A stretch of 39,937 nucleotides of DNA from Phenylobacterium sp. (GTDB lineage: Bacteria > Pseudomonadota > Alphaproteobacteria > Caulobacterales > Caulobacteraceae). The translations under genes were made by a program, and so were the position numbers. Location of the stretch: positions 1 through 39,937 of the forward strand of contig NZ_JAUYAW010000045.1 in NCBI RefSeq assembly GCF_030693405.1, given 5' to 3'. The notes below the pieces were generated by a model. That model saw only the letters and a program-made list of their open reading frames with translations, ran no database searches and was not told the DNA's origin. Positions 1 through 8,497 of this stretch are shown here, piece after piece. Position 1 is the first letter of the stretch; the number at the start of each line of letters is the position of its first letter.

Positions 1-21
1 CAGATCCATGGGTGGGGTCCC

Positions 22-873
22 TCAGGCCTGCACGGCGTCGCGCAGGGCCTTGAGCGTCCGCAGAAGCGGTTCGGCCCCATTGAGCGGCAGGCAGCTTGGA
101 CCATCACAAAGAGCCCGGTCGGGATCATGATGGAACTCCAGGAAGACCCCATCAGCCCCTGCGGCCACCGCCGCCTTGGCGATGATCGGCACACCCTCCC
201 GGCGTCCGCCTGTCGAGGCTCCATTGGACTTGGGGTTGGCGCCAGGCAGTTGGACTGCATGGGTGGCGTCGATGGTGACGGGGGCGCCGAGGGCCTGCAT
301 CTCGGCGATGCCCAGCATGTCCACGACGAGATTGTTGTAGCCGAAGCTGACCCCCCGCTCGCACAGGATGGTCATGTCGACCTCGACGGCTTCCTTGATC
401 TTGTCCAGGATGTTGCGGCAGTCCCAGGGGGCCAGGAACTGCCCCTTTTTCACATGCAGCAGGCCGCCTGCGGCCTGGGTCGCCCGAGCCGTCGCCACCA
501 CAAGGTCGGTCTGGCGACAGAGGAAGGCCGGGATCTGAACCAGGTCGGCGACGGCGGCGACAGGTTCGGCCTGATCGATCTCATGCAGGTCGGTGCAGAT
601 CGGGACGTCGAACTCGTCTTTGATCTGACGAAGGATCTTCAAACCTTCCTCAAGGCCCGGCCCCCGATAGCTGCGGATCGACGAACGGTTGGCCTTGTCG
701 AAGCTCGCCTTGAAGACGTAGGGCAGGCCCAGATCGGCGCAGACGGCCTTGAGGTGACGCGCCGCGTCACGCGCCAACTCCAGGTCCTCCAGTACATTTA
801 GGCCAGCGATCACCACCAGTGGGTGGCCGGCGCCGATCGACAGGTTCCAACGCTTGAGTTCGAGTGCGGCCAT
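22..873 (-). CDS. kdsA: 2-dehydro-3-deoxyphosphooctonate aldolase (Kdo-8-phosphate synthase)
   Basis: Condenses phosphoenolpyruvate with arabinose 5-phosphate to Kdo-8-phosphate, the first committed step of Kdo synthesis for the LPS inner core; cytosolic. The 283-residue protein has the usual family length and a single TIM barrel. FKASFDKANRSS at residues 54-65 carries the conserved Lys and Arg of the substrate site. VIAGLNVLED places Asn at residue 26, where metal-dependent enzymes carry Cys, so this looks like the metal-independent class (inference from family knowledge). The ATG start is clear. It is transcribed toward the left edge and is divergent from cfa. Identification is secure. Confidence 0.96.
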   Translation of the reverse strand: MAALELKRWNLSIGAGHPLVVIAGLNVLEDLELARDAARHLKAVCADLGLPYVFKASFDKANRSSIRSYRGPGLEEGLKILRQIKDEFDVPICTDLHEIDQAEPVAAVADLVQIPAFLCRQTDLVVATARATQAAGGLLHVKKGQFLAPWDCRNILDKIKEAVEVDMTILCERGVSFGYNNLVVDMLGIAEMQALGAPVTIDATHAVQLPGANPKSNGASTGGRREGVPIIAKAAVAAGADGVFLEFHHDPDRALCDGPSCLPLNGAEPLLRTLKALRDAVQA

Positions 874-1067
874 GGGAACGTCCCTGGGGTGAGCGGATCA
901 GGGCCTAAGTGGCGCCCGGCCCGCGGCTTCACAAGCCGGAAATCCCGCGCCAGGGTCGAGGCCGCTGCGTCCGACGCCCGCATGGGGCCGTACACTTGGC
1001 TCCGGGGGAGTGTCGCGCCCGGGGCCAGTTTGTGCTATTTTGCGTTCGACACGAGGGGTAAGCGACG
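874..1067. other. divergent kdsA/cfa intergenic region
   Basis: This 194-base gap must hold promoters for both kdsA (minus) and cfa (plus). GAGGGG about 10 bases before the cfa ATG is a plausible ribosome binding site, and an AT-richer patch around 1030-1045 could hold the cfa -10 region. No convincing -35/-10 pair, repeat or small gene was seen. Confidence 0.4.
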
Positions 1068-2327
1068 ATGACCATCGCCCATAACTCGTCATCCCTGGCC
1101 GAGCTCGCCGGGACCCCCGGGGCGCTTCGCCGGGCGCCGGAACTGAGCGGCGCCCCCGCCGCCTTCCGCAGCGCCCTTGGGCTGCTCGCCCGAAACTGGA
1201 CCGTTGGGACGCTCACCTTCGTCCTGCCCACCGGCCGCGAGCTGGATCTGGTGGGCCCGGAACCCGGCCCCAGCGGCCGACTGATCATCCGCGACTACGC
1301 CTTCATGAACCGCGTGCTGGCGGCCGGGGATATCGGCTTCGCCGAGGGGCACATGGCTCGCCAGTGGGAGACGCCCGACATGGCGGCTCTGCTGTGCGTC
1401 TTCAGCCTGAACTTCGACAAGATCGAGCGTCTGGCCCTGGGCGCCCCACTGATGTGGGTGCTCAACCGGGTGCTGCACCTGTTCCGCGACAACAGCCGGA
1501 CCGGGGCGAAAAAGAACATCCACGCCCACTATGATCTGGGCAACGCCTTCTATTCCCGGTGGCTGGACCCCACCATGACCTATTCGGCGGCCCGCTACGC
1601 CCATAAGGGCCAGCCGCTGGCCGACGCCCAGATCAACAAGTACCGCGCCCTGGCGCAGCACATGCGGCTGGAGCCGGGCCATCATGTGTTGGAGATCGGC
1701 TGCGGGTGGGGGGGATTCGCCGCCTACGCCGCCGGCGAGGTAGGCGCCCATGTCACCGCCATCACCATCTCCCAGGAGCAGTACGACTTCGCCGCCCGCC
1801 GCATCTTCGAGCTCGGCCTCAACGAACGGGCGCAGATCAAGCTGATCGACTATCGCGATGTGGCCGGGACATATGACCGGGTCGCCTCCATCGAAATGTT
1901 CGAGGCGGTTGGAGAGAAGTACTGGCCGAGCTATTTCGGCAAGATCGCCGAGGTCCTGGCGCCCGGCGGTCGGGCCGGCCTGCAGATCATCACCATCAAG
2001 GACGAGTTCTTCGAGCTCTATCGCCGTCGGGCCGACTTCATCCAGCGCTACATCTTTCCGGGCGGCATGCTGATCAGCGAAGCCCGCCTGCGCATGGAAA
2101 CCGACACGGTCGGTCTGGCCTGGGACGAGATCAGCCGCTTTGGACAGGACTATGCCGACACCCTGGCCGAATGGATGCGCGAGTTCGAAGCCGCCTGGCC
2201 GGAGATCGAGGCGCAGGGGTTCGACGACCGCTTCCGGCGGCTGTGGCGCTTCTATCTGGGCTACTGCGAGGCCGGCTTCCGCACCGAACGCACCAACGTG
2301 ATCCAGCTCGCCCTGTCGAAAACCTAG
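1068..2327 (+). CDS. cfa: cyclopropane-fatty-acyl-phospholipid synthase
   Basis: Transfers a methylene group from S-adenosylmethionine to the double bond of membrane phospholipid acyl chains. The protein has 419 residues. An N-terminal lipid-binding part is followed by the Rossmann methyltransferase domain, with HYDLGN at 154-159 and the SAM loop VLEIGCGWGGF at 207-217. In the stretch MTYSAARY (about 170-177) Ala stands where the E. coli enzyme has Cys in its YSC motif; the effect is unknown. The ATG has GAGGGG 10 bases upstream. It is followed after 56 bases by cysK on the same strand, with a possible hairpin between them, so co-transcription is uncertain. Confidence 0.93.
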   Translation: MTIAHNSSSLAELAGTPGALRRAPELSGAPAAFRSALGLLARNWTVGTLTFVLPTGRELDLVGPEPGPSGRLIIRDYAFMNRVLAAGDIGFAEGHMARQWETPDMAALLCVFSLNFDKIERLALGAPLMWVLNRVLHLFRDNSRTGAKKNIHAHYDLGNAFYSRWLDPTMTYSAARYAHKGQPLADAQINKYRALAQHMRLEPGHHVLEIGCGWGGFAAYAAGEVGAHVTAITISQEQYDFAARRIFELGLNERAQIKLIDYRDVAGTYDRVASIEMFEAVGEKYWPSYFGKIAEVLAPGGRAGLQIITIKDEFFELYRRRADFIQRYIFPGGMLISEARLRMETDTVGLAWDEISRFGQDYADTLAEWMREFEAAWPEIEAQGFDDRFRRLWRFYLGYCEAGFRTERTNVIQLALSKT

Positions 2328-2337
2328 GCCCGGACCA

Positions 2338-2367
2338 CCCTGCCCCCTGTTCCGGCGCACGGCAGGG
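2338..2367 (+). terminator. possible hairpin between cfa and cysK
   Basis: CCCTGCC (2338-2344) can pair with GGCAGGG (2361-2367) across a 16-base loop. It starts 11 bases after the cfa stop codon. There is no T-run, so it is only a weak or Rho-assisted terminator candidate. Confidence 0.3.
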
Positions 2368-2383
2368 CCCTAAATAGCGGCCT

Positions 2384-3382
2384 ATGACCGTCGCACACAG
2401 CGTTCTCGACACCATCGGCGATACGCCGCTCATCCGCCTCAACCGCGCCAGCGAGCTCACCGGTTGTGAGATCCTGGGCAAGGCCGAATTCATGAATCCC
2501 GGCCAGTCGGTGAAGGACCGGGCGGCCCTCTACATCGTCCGCGACGCCGAGGCCAAGGGCCTGCTGCGCCCCGGTGGGCGGATCGTCGAGGGCACGGCGG
2601 GCAATACCGGCATCGGCCTGGCCATGGTCGCCAAGGCGCTCGGCTATAAGGCGACCATCGTCATCCCCCGGACCCAGAGTCAGGAAAAAAAGGACGCCAT
2701 CCGCCTGTTCGGCGCCGAGCTCGTCGAGGTGGACGCCGTCCCCTACTCCAACCCCGACAACTATGTCCGCTATTCCGGCCGCCTGGCCGAAGAGCTGGCC
2801 GCCAGCGACCCCAACGGCGCCATCTGGGCCAACCAGTTCGACAATGTGGCCAATCGTCAGGCCCACACCGAAACCACAGGCCCCGAAATCTGGCGCCAGA
2901 CCGAGGGCAAGGTGGACGGTTTCATCTGCGCGGTGGGGTCCGGTGGCACCTTGGCCGGCGTCGCCCAGGCCCTGCGGGCGCAGCGGGCGGAGGTGAAGAT
3001 CGGCCTGGCCGACCCCTATGGCGCGGCGCTCTTTTCTTACTACACGACCGGCGAGCTGAAGTCGGAGGGCGGCTCCATCAGCGAAGGCATCGGTCAGGGG
3101 CGGATCACCGCCAATCTCGAGGGCCTCACCGTCGATCACGCCTACCGGATCTCCGACGAAGAGATGCTGGACGTGATCTACGACCTCGTGGAGCACGAGG
3201 GCATGGTGATGGGCGGCTCCACCGGCGTGAACGTCGCCGGCGCCATCCGGCTGGCCCGGGAGTTGGGTCCCGGCCACACCATCGTGACCATCCTCTGCGA
3301 CCAGGGCGCGCGCTATCAGAGCAAGATCTTCAACCGGGCTTTCCTGACGGAAAAGGGCCTGCCGGTCCCGAGCTGGCTTTGA
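2384..3382 (+). CDS. cysK: cysteine synthase A (O-acetylserine sulfhydrylase family, PLP enzyme)
   Basis: Makes cysteine from O-acetylserine and sulfide; cytosolic, PLP-dependent fold-type II. The 332-residue protein has the PLP lysine in NPGQSVKDR (Lys44). The phosphate/substrate loop reads EGTAGNTGIGL rather than the TSGNTG of classical CysK, and a glycine-rich PLP-phosphate loop lies around GSGGT. The variant loop means a cystathionine beta-synthase-like specificity cannot be excluded from sequence alone. No clear ribosome binding site precedes the ATG, so a short leader is possible. The stop codon lies 2 bases before the sseA ATG, so the two are almost certainly one transcript. Confidence 0.9.
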   Translation: MTVAHSVLDTIGDTPLIRLNRASELTGCEILGKAEFMNPGQSVKDRAALYIVRDAEAKGLLRPGGRIVEGTAGNTGIGLAMVAKALGYKATIVIPRTQSQEKKDAIRLFGAELVEVDAVPYSNPDNYVRYSGRLAEELAASDPNGAIWANQFDNVANRQAHTETTGPEIWRQTEGKVDGFICAVGSGGTLAGVAQALRAQRAEVKIGLADPYGAALFSYYTTGELKSEGGSISEGIGQGRITANLEGLTVDHAYRISDEEMLDVIYDLVEHEGMVMGGSTGVNVAGAIRLARELGPGHTIVTILCDQGARYQSKIFNRAFLTEKGLPVPSWL

Positions 3383-3384
3383 CC

Positions 3385-4230
3385 ATGGAGACCGGCCCCC
3401 TCGTCTCCGTCGACTGGCTTGCCCCACGCCTGGGCGAGGCCGACCTGCGGGTGGTCGACGCCACCTGGTACATGCCCGCTGAAAATAGGCCGGGCCTGGC
3501 GGAGTTCGAGAAGGGCCACATCCCCGGGGCGGTCTTCTTCGATATCGATCACATCGCCGACCGGTCCAGCGACCTGCCGCACATGCTTCCGAGCCCCGAG
3601 GCATTCGCCGAGGCGGTCTCGCGCCTGGGCCTGAGCCCCTCGCACAGGATCGTCGTCTATGACGGGCACGGCATCTTCTCCGCGCCCCGGGTGTGGTGGA
3701 CCCTGCGGGTGATGGGCTTTGACCATGTTGCGGTTCTCGACGGCGGGCTGAAGGCCTGGCGGGCTGCGGGACACCCCCTGGCGACCGGCGCCCCGGCGCC
3801 GGAGCCGGTTGAGATCTCAGTCCGACCCCAGCCTCAGCTGGTGCGCGCCCTGTCTGATGTGCAGGCGGCGATCGAGGATTCCACCGTCCAGATTCTTGAC
3901 GCCCGGCCGGCGGCCCGGTTCCGCGGCGAGGCGCCTGAGCCGCGTGCGGGCCTGCGCGGCGGCCATATGCCTGGCGCCTGCAATCTGCCCTGGAACGCCC
4001 TGGTGGATTCCGACGGCGCCCTTCGCGCGCCAGACGACCTTCGCGCTGCGTTTGCAGTCGCCGGGATCAATCTCGACCGGCCGATCATCGCCACCTGCGG
4101 CTCCGGGGTCAGCGCCGCGGTCCTGGCCCTGGCGCTCGCAAGGTTGGGGGTCGATGAGGTTCCGATCTATGACGGATCGTGGAGCGAGTGGGGCGGCCGG
4201 CTCGACACCCCCGTGGTCACCGGGCCATGA
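3385..4230 (+). CDS. sseA: 3-mercaptopyruvate sulfurtransferase (two-domain rhodanese)
   Basis: Transfers sulfane sulfur from 3-mercaptopyruvate to thiol or cyanide acceptors. Two rhodanese domains are present. The first (about 1-130) is inactive and has the usual interdomain sequence ILDARPAARF after it. The second carries the active loop CGSGVSA, with Cys238 counted from the ATG at 3385. The CGSGV loop favours mercaptopyruvate over thiosulfate (family knowledge). A TTG six bases upstream is an alternative start that would overlap the cysK stop. The 3' end overlaps the next gene by ATGA, so cysK-sseA-GNAT form an operon linking cysteine synthesis with persulfide handling. Confidence 0.93.
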   Translation: METGPLVSVDWLAPRLGEADLRVVDATWYMPAENRPGLAEFEKGHIPGAVFFDIDHIADRSSDLPHMLPSPEAFAEAVSRLGLSPSHRIVVYDGHGIFSAPRVWWTLRVMGFDHVAVLDGGLKAWRAAGHPLATGAPAPEPVEISVRPQPQLVRALSDVQAAIEDSTVQILDARPAARFRGEAPEPRAGLRGGHMPGACNLPWNALVDSDGALRAPDDLRAAFAVAGINLDRPIIATCGSGVSAAVLALALARLGVDEVPIYDGSWSEWGGRLDTPVVTGP

Positions 4231-4763
4231 GTGGCGCGATGATCGTCCGGCTCGCCGCGCCGGAGGATCTTCCCCGCCTGCCCGAGATCGAGGTCTCCGC
4301 CGCCACGCTCTTCCGCGACCAGGGGGTGGAGGTCTTCGCTGGCGAAACCCACGAGACGCCGATCGACTTCACGCCCGCCGAGGTCTGGGCGCCGATCATG
4401 GCCGAAGGCCTGCTGTGGGTCATGGCTGAGCCCGATGGACCAGCAGGCGCCTTCCTGGCGGCGCGGATCGAAGAGGGTCGCCTGCACATCCTGGAGTTCG
4501 ATGTCCACCGTGCGCATCAGGGTCAGGGCCTGGGACGCCGTCTGCTGGCCTTCGCCATCGCAGAGGCGCGGCGACGTGGACTGGCGGGTCTGAGCCTGAC
4601 CACCTTCCGTGACGCCCCCTGGAACGCCCCCTTCTACGCGTCAGCCGGCTTCGCCATCGTCGAGGACGAAGACGCGCGCGGCGCTCTGCAGGCCTATCTC
4701 GACCGCGAAGCCGCCCGCGGGCTCGACCCCGCCCGTCGGTGCGCGATGGTCCTGCGTCTTTAG
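4227..4763 (+). CDS. GNAT family N-acetyltransferase
   Basis: A predicted acetyl-CoA-dependent N-acetyltransferase of 178 residues with unknown acceptor. The acetyl-CoA pyrophosphate loop is visible in HQGQGLGRRLL near residues 95-106, followed by the amphipathic helix and a C-terminal FYASAGF element typical of the fold. The chosen start overlaps the sseA stop as ATGA, which indicates translational coupling; an in-frame ATG farther upstream would run deep into sseA and is less likely. Its 3' end overlaps the convergent ABC binding-protein gene by 4 bases. Its place behind cysK and sseA suggests, but does not prove, a sulfur-compound or amino-acid acceptor. Confidence 0.85.
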   Translation: MSGAMIVRLAAPEDLPRLPEIEVSAATLFRDQGVEVFAGETHETPIDFTPAEVWAPIMAEGLLWVMAEPDGPAGAFLAARIEEGRLHILEFDVHRAHQGQGLGRRLLAFAIAEARRRGLAGLSLTTFRDAPWNAPFYASAGFAIVEDEDARGALQAYLDREAARGLDPARRCAMVLRL

Positions 4764-5854
4764 CGGACCGGCGGCGCGTAGATCAGTCCAGGATCCGGCG
4801 CGCTCCAGAGCGCATTTAGCCCACGCTCCAGCTTCAGTCCGGAATCGGCGCCCAGATTGCGCCGGAAGATTTCGTTATAGGCCCCCACCTGGGCGATAGC
4901 CTGATAGGCCCAGTCATCCTCAAGGCCCAGGAGCGCGCCAAGGTCGCCCTCGACCCCCAACAGCCGACGGGTGTCGGGATCCGACGCCGTCTCCCTGGAT
5001 CCTTCAGCTGTTGTCGAGTTCACACCAAGTTCCTCAGCTACAATCAAGCTGTTGACAGTCCATCTTACGATGTCAGTCCAAGCTGGATCGTCCTGGCGCA
5101 CCACAGGGCCGAGAGGCTCCTTGGAGATGACGGTCGGCAGGATGACGTGGGAATTGGGGTTGCTCATCAGAGAGCGGGCGGACGCCAGGGCGGAGACGTC
5201 GGCTGTGAACACATCGCACTGTTCAGCCTCATAGGCGGTCCTCGCCTCGGCCTCGTCATCGAGGATGACCGGCGTGAACGCCAGGCCCCTGGCGCGGAAA
5301 TAGTCCGACAGATTGGTTTCGGTGGCGGTGCCCGCCTGCACGCAGATCCGCGCGCCATTCAGTTCATCGGCGCTGGTCAGGTTGAGCGACCGTGGGGCCA
5401 TGAAGCCCTGGCCGTCATAATAGGTCACCGCTGCGAAATCGAGGCCAAGGCCGGCGTCCCGCGACAGGGTCCAGGACGTGTTGCGCGACAGGATGTCCAC
5501 CGACCCGTCCTGGAGTTCGGCGAACCGGTTCTGAGCCGAGACGGCGCGGTAGCGCACCGCATTGGCGTCACCGAGCACGGCGGCGGCGACGGCGCGACAG
5601 ATATCCACGTCGAAGCCCCGCCACACCCCACGCACATCGCGCACCGCGAAGCCCGCCAAGCCCGCATGGACGCCACACAGCACATGTCCGCGGCGGCGCA
5701 CGGCCTGCAGGGTCGGGCTGGGCGTGGGCGCGAAGTCACGCACAACCGCAGGTGTCGGGGCCGGCGTCGCTTCAGGTTCCGGAGACTCCGCCTCCCGACC
5801 ACACCCGGCCAGGACCAGCAACAGGACAGCGGACGCCGCGAGGCGTCGGATCAT
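4760..5854 (-). CDS. amino-acid ABC transporter substrate-binding lipoprotein (AapJ-like)
   Basis: A periplasmic type-II solute-binding protein of 364 residues resembling the general L-amino-acid-binding protein AapJ. It starts with a lipoprotein signal whose lipobox LAGC puts the lipidated Cys at residue 18. An acidic/proline spacer with TP repeats follows, then the SBP_bac_3 domain (VLCGVHAGLAGFAV, GFDVDICRA, DILSRNTSW). AAGGAG seven bases before the ATG supports the start. No permease or ATPase gene is adjacent, so it is an orphan here: it may use permeases encoded elsewhere or act as a sensor. It is divergent from metC, so a sulfur amino acid is one possible ligand (inference). Confidence 0.88.
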   Translation of the reverse strand: MIRRLAASAVLLLVLAGCGREAESPEPEATPAPTPAVVRDFAPTPSPTLQAVRRRGHVLCGVHAGLAGFAVRDVRGVWRGFDVDICRAVAAAVLGDANAVRYRAVSAQNRFAELQDGSVDILSRNTSWTLSRDAGLGLDFAAVTYYDGQGFMAPRSLNLTSADELNGARICVQAGTATETNLSDYFRARGLAFTPVILDDEAEARTAYEAEQCDVFTADVSALASARSLMSNPNSHVILPTVISKEPLGPVVRQDDPAWTDIVRWTVNSLIVAEELGVNSTTAEGSRETASDPDTRRLLGVEGDLGALLGLEDDWAYQAIAQVGAYNEIFRRNLGADSGLKLERGLNALWSAPDPGLIYAPPVR

Positions 5855-5935
5855 GGGGCGCTCCTTGATCGGACAGGACGGGAAAGGTCTAGTACAGGGA
5901 GTTTCGCCCCTGATGCCTCACGATCGTCAACCCGC

Positions 5936-7096
5936 ATGACCGAAGAAACACGCCTGATCCATTCGGGTCTGGCGCAAACGCCTCTGGCTCGCACGGTCGG
6001 CCCGCCGATTCAGCGCGGCTCCACCGTCCTCCTGCCCAACGCCGCGGCGCTGTACGACCACGAGTCGCAGGTGACCTATGGCCGCCAGGGCCTGGCCGCC
6101 CAGTCGGCGCTGATCGAGGCCCTCGCCGAGTTGGAGCACGCCGCCGGCGTAACCCTCTATCCCTCGGGCTTGGCGGCGCTCACCGGCGCCCTGCTGGCCG
6201 TCCTGAAGACCGGGGACGAGGTGATGGTGGTGGACACCGTCTACAAACCCACCCGGCGGTTCTGCGACACGGTATTGCGGCGCTTTGGCGTCGGCGTACG
6301 CTACTACCCCGCCAGCCTGGACGCCGCGGCCCTCATGGAGGCCTGCGGGCCGGCCACCCGGCTCATCGTCCTGGAATCGCCCGGCTCGCTGAGTTTCGAG
6401 TTCCAGGATGTGCCGGCCATCGCCGCCGCAGCCAGGGCCCGCGGGATGCTCACCCTGATCGACAATACCTGGGCCGCCGGCCTGCTCTTCAAGCCCCTGG
6501 ACCACGGGGTCGACATCAGCGTCCAGGCCCTGACCAAGTATGTCGGGGGTCATTCAGACGTCTTCATGGGTTCCGTCGCCGTGCGGGAGGACAGCCTCGT
6601 CCGCACCCTCGACGACGGCGTGCTGAACATCGGCTGGGCGGTGTCGCCCGACGACGCCTATCAGATGCTGCGAGGGCTGCGCACGCTCGCCACCCGCATG
6701 AGCCGGCATGACGCCTCAGGCCGTCGCATCGCAACCTGGCTGGCCGGACGAGACGAGGTCGGCCAGGTGCTGCATCCCGCCCTGCCGGACGCCCCTGGCG
6801 GCGAGATCTGGCGTAGGGACTACAGCGGCGCCTGCGGCCTGTTCGCCTTCACCCTGGCGCCGGGCCGGCCGAAGGCCACCGAGGCCTTCCTCGACGCCCT
6901 GGAGATCTTTGGCCTGGGCTTCTCCTGGGGGGGCTTTGAGAGCCTCGCCATTGATTGCGATCCGCAACTGTCTGGTCGTGGGGCGCCAAGCGACTATGGG
7001 GGCCCGCTGGTTCGGCTCCACGTGGGCCTGGAAGATCCCGAGGACCTGATGGCTGACCTGGACCGCGGGTTCGCCGCCTGGCGCGCCGCCTCCTAG
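5936..7096 (+). CDS. metC: cystathionine beta-lyase (Cys/Met metabolism PLP enzyme)
   Basis: Cleaves cystathionine to homocysteine, pyruvate and ammonia in methionine synthesis. The 386-residue protein has the aldolase-fold PLP domain; the internal aldimine lysine is Lys201 in QALTKYVGGHSD, and RGSTVLLPN and TYGRQG at the N-terminus match the family. The reading frame stays open far upstream, but homology begins at MTEETRLIHSG, and a longer start would run through the divergent binding-protein gene. No good ribosome binding site is visible, so a leaderless or very short-leader mRNA is possible. The next gene starts at the base after the stop codon. Confidence 0.92.
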   Translation: MTEETRLIHSGLAQTPLARTVGPPIQRGSTVLLPNAAALYDHESQVTYGRQGLAAQSALIEALAELEHAAGVTLYPSGLAALTGALLAVLKTGDEVMVVDTVYKPTRRFCDTVLRRFGVGVRYYPASLDAAALMEACGPATRLIVLESPGSLSFEFQDVPAIAAAARARGMLTLIDNTWAAGLLFKPLDHGVDISVQALTKYVGGHSDVFMGSVAVREDSLVRTLDDGVLNIGWAVSPDDAYQMLRGLRTLATRMSRHDASGRRIATWLAGRDEVGQVLHPALPDAPGGEIWRRDYSGACGLFAFTLAPGRPKATEAFLDALEIFGLGFSWGGFESLAIDCDPQLSGRGAPSDYGGPLVRLHVGLEDPEDLMADLDRGFAAWRAAS

Positions 7097-7999
7097 ATGC
7101 CGGGCCCACCGGACTGGATCGACGATTTCCTGAGCGAGGAGTCCCTGCCCCCGGACTACCGCCAGACGGTCCAGACGGTGGCCGAACCCCTGGCCCAGCG
7201 TCTGGCCGCCCTGACGGCTGGCCGTCGTGGGCCGGCGATCGCCGGCGTTTGCGGGGCGCAGGGCTCGGGAAAATCGACCCTGTGCGAGGCTCTGGCCCGG
7301 CTGTTGCGACGTCGCGGCCTGCGCGTCGCGATTCTGTCGCTGGACGACCTCTATCTGTCCCGGAGGGCCCGGGCGGAACTGGCCGACCGTATCCATCCCC
7401 TCTTCGCCACCCGCGGCCCGCCCGGCACCCATGACGTCGCTCAGGGCCTGAAACTCTTTGAAGACCTGTCCGGAACGCGCGAGGTCGCCCTGCCGCGGTT
7501 CGACAAGGCGCTGGACGAACCGGCGCCGCAGGACCGATGGCCCAAGATCAAGGCGCCGGTTGACCTGATCCTGTTTGAGGGCTGGTGCGTCGGCGCCATT
7601 CCAGAGGCGGAGACGGCGCTGAGCGCGGCGGTCAACCGGCTGGAGGTCGAGGAAGACCCTACTGGCATCTGGCGAACCTACGCAAACGAGGTGCTGGCTG
7701 GTCCCTACCAGGCCCTGTTCGCGCAGATCGACCACCTGACCCTGCTCCGGGCGCCCAGCTTCGAGGTGGTCGCCGACTGGCGCTGGGCGCAGGAACAGAA
7801 ACTCAGGGCGCGGCTCCTGGCCCAGGGGGACGACGCCGGCCGGACCATGGATCAGGCGCAGGTCACCGCCTTCATCCAACACTATGAACGGCTGACCCGT
7901 CACATCCTGGCGACGCTGCCGGCTCGGGCGGATCTGGTGGTCGAGCTCGAGATCGACCGGTCTATGCGGCTGTCGGGTCCGAGGTCTCAGAGCCGCTGA
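7097..7999 (+). CDS. P-loop kinase, D-glycerate 3-kinase (GLYK) type
   Basis: A 300-residue P-loop kinase with Walker A GAQGSGKST at residues 53-61. It is followed by ILSLDDLYLSRRARAEL and a GTHDV substrate-side motif, the layout of the GLYK/YggC-like glycerate kinases related to uridine kinase and phosphoribulokinase. It would phosphorylate D-glycerate to 3-phosphoglycerate, linking to serine synthesis. VDLILFEGWCVG is the Walker B region. It starts directly after the metC stop codon and is probably translationally coupled to it. A different small-molecule substrate remains possible. Its last 38 bases overlap the convergent DUF2188 gene. Confidence 0.8.
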   Translation: MPGPPDWIDDFLSEESLPPDYRQTVQTVAEPLAQRLAALTAGRRGPAIAGVCGAQGSGKSTLCEALARLLRRRGLRVAILSLDDLYLSRRARAELADRIHPLFATRGPPGTHDVAQGLKLFEDLSGTREVALPRFDKALDEPAPQDRWPKIKAPVDLILFEGWCVGAIPEAETALSAAVNRLEVEEDPTGIWRTYANEVLAGPYQALFAQIDHLTLLRAPSFEVVADWRWAQEQKLRARLLAQGDDAGRTMDQAQVTAFIQHYERLTRHILATLPARADLVVELEIDRSMRLSGPRSQSR

Positions 8000-8261
8000 A
8001 GTCCGCCGCGACCGCTTCGGCGGCGAAGTAGCGCACGGTGCCGATCAGGGTGTTGCGCCGGTCATGAACGATGACCTGAGCGTCTCCGCCGGCCGCCGCG
8101 ATCAATTGAGCCAGGCTGCGGGCCTTGGCCTCGGCATGAGCGCCGGACATGAACATCAAGGGGTGGTCGGCTAGACCGCTGGTCACCGACCACCCGCCAT
8201 CCACCGGCGTCACCGAGACCACATTGTCCGACGCCCCGCCCGCCTTCGAGAGCCATGTCAT
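7962..8261 (-). CDS. DUF2188-like small protein
   Basis: A 99-residue protein that looks like the short DUF2188 family: a GGWSV core, then a helix rich in Ala (EAKARSLAQLIAA) and VIVHDRRNTLIGTVRYFA, a pattern often seen in small two-stranded proteins of unknown role. GGGAGG lies 7-12 bases before the ATG and supports the start. The 3' end overlaps the tail of the plus-strand kinase gene by 38 bases. No signal peptide is present. Function is unknown; the family name is by pattern, not by search. Confidence 0.7.
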   Translation of the reverse strand: MTWLSKAGGASDNVVSVTPVDGGWSVTSGLADHPLMFMSGAHAEAKARSLAQLIAAAGGDAQVIVHDRRNTLIGTVRYFAAEAVAADFSGSETSDPTAA

Positions 8262-8404
8262 GTCAGCGCCTCCCGCTCTACCGAGCCCGACTTGGCGAGC
8301 TTCGCCGTCAGTCTGACCGGATCAGGGCCACCCCGTCTGTCAGCCAGCCGACACTTCTCAAACGCGTGAAGGGCGCTCCCGTCGATTCCAGGTTGCGCTG
8401 AAGC
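8262..8404. other. intergenic region between DUF2188 gene and tRNA-Arg
   Basis: Short gap holding the 5' side of the DUF2188 gene and the 3' trailer of tRNA-Arg. GTCAGTCTGAC near 8306 is a short palindrome. No promoter, terminator with a T-run, or small gene could be supported. Confidence 0.3.
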
Positions 8405-8481
8405 TGGCGCGCCCTGCAGGACTCGAACCTGCAACCGTCCGCTTAGAAGGCGGATGCTCTATCCGGTTGAGCTAAGGGCGC
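8405..8481 (-). tRNA. tRNA-Arg (anticodon TCT)
   Basis: The minus strand folds as a full 77-base cloverleaf. The acceptor arm GCGCCCT pairs with AGGGCGC. The D-arm reads AGCTCAACCGGATAGAGC, the anticodon stem is TCCGC/GCGGA with loop CTTCTAA, and the T-arm contains GGTTCGAGTCC. CCA is encoded. It reads AGA (and possibly AGG) codons, which are rare in GC-rich genomes. Confidence 0.97.
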
Positions 8482-8497
8482 GTGTGGGGCGGCGGCC

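Noticed and set aside
5147..5935. Long N-terminal extension of MetC
   Set aside because: The extension is antisense to the binding-lipoprotein gene and has no homology; MetC homology begins at the ATG at 5936.
5855..5935. Possible SAM-type riboswitch before metC
   Set aside because: The gap is only 81 bases, it is shared with the divergent gene's leader, and no conserved riboswitch core could be recognised.
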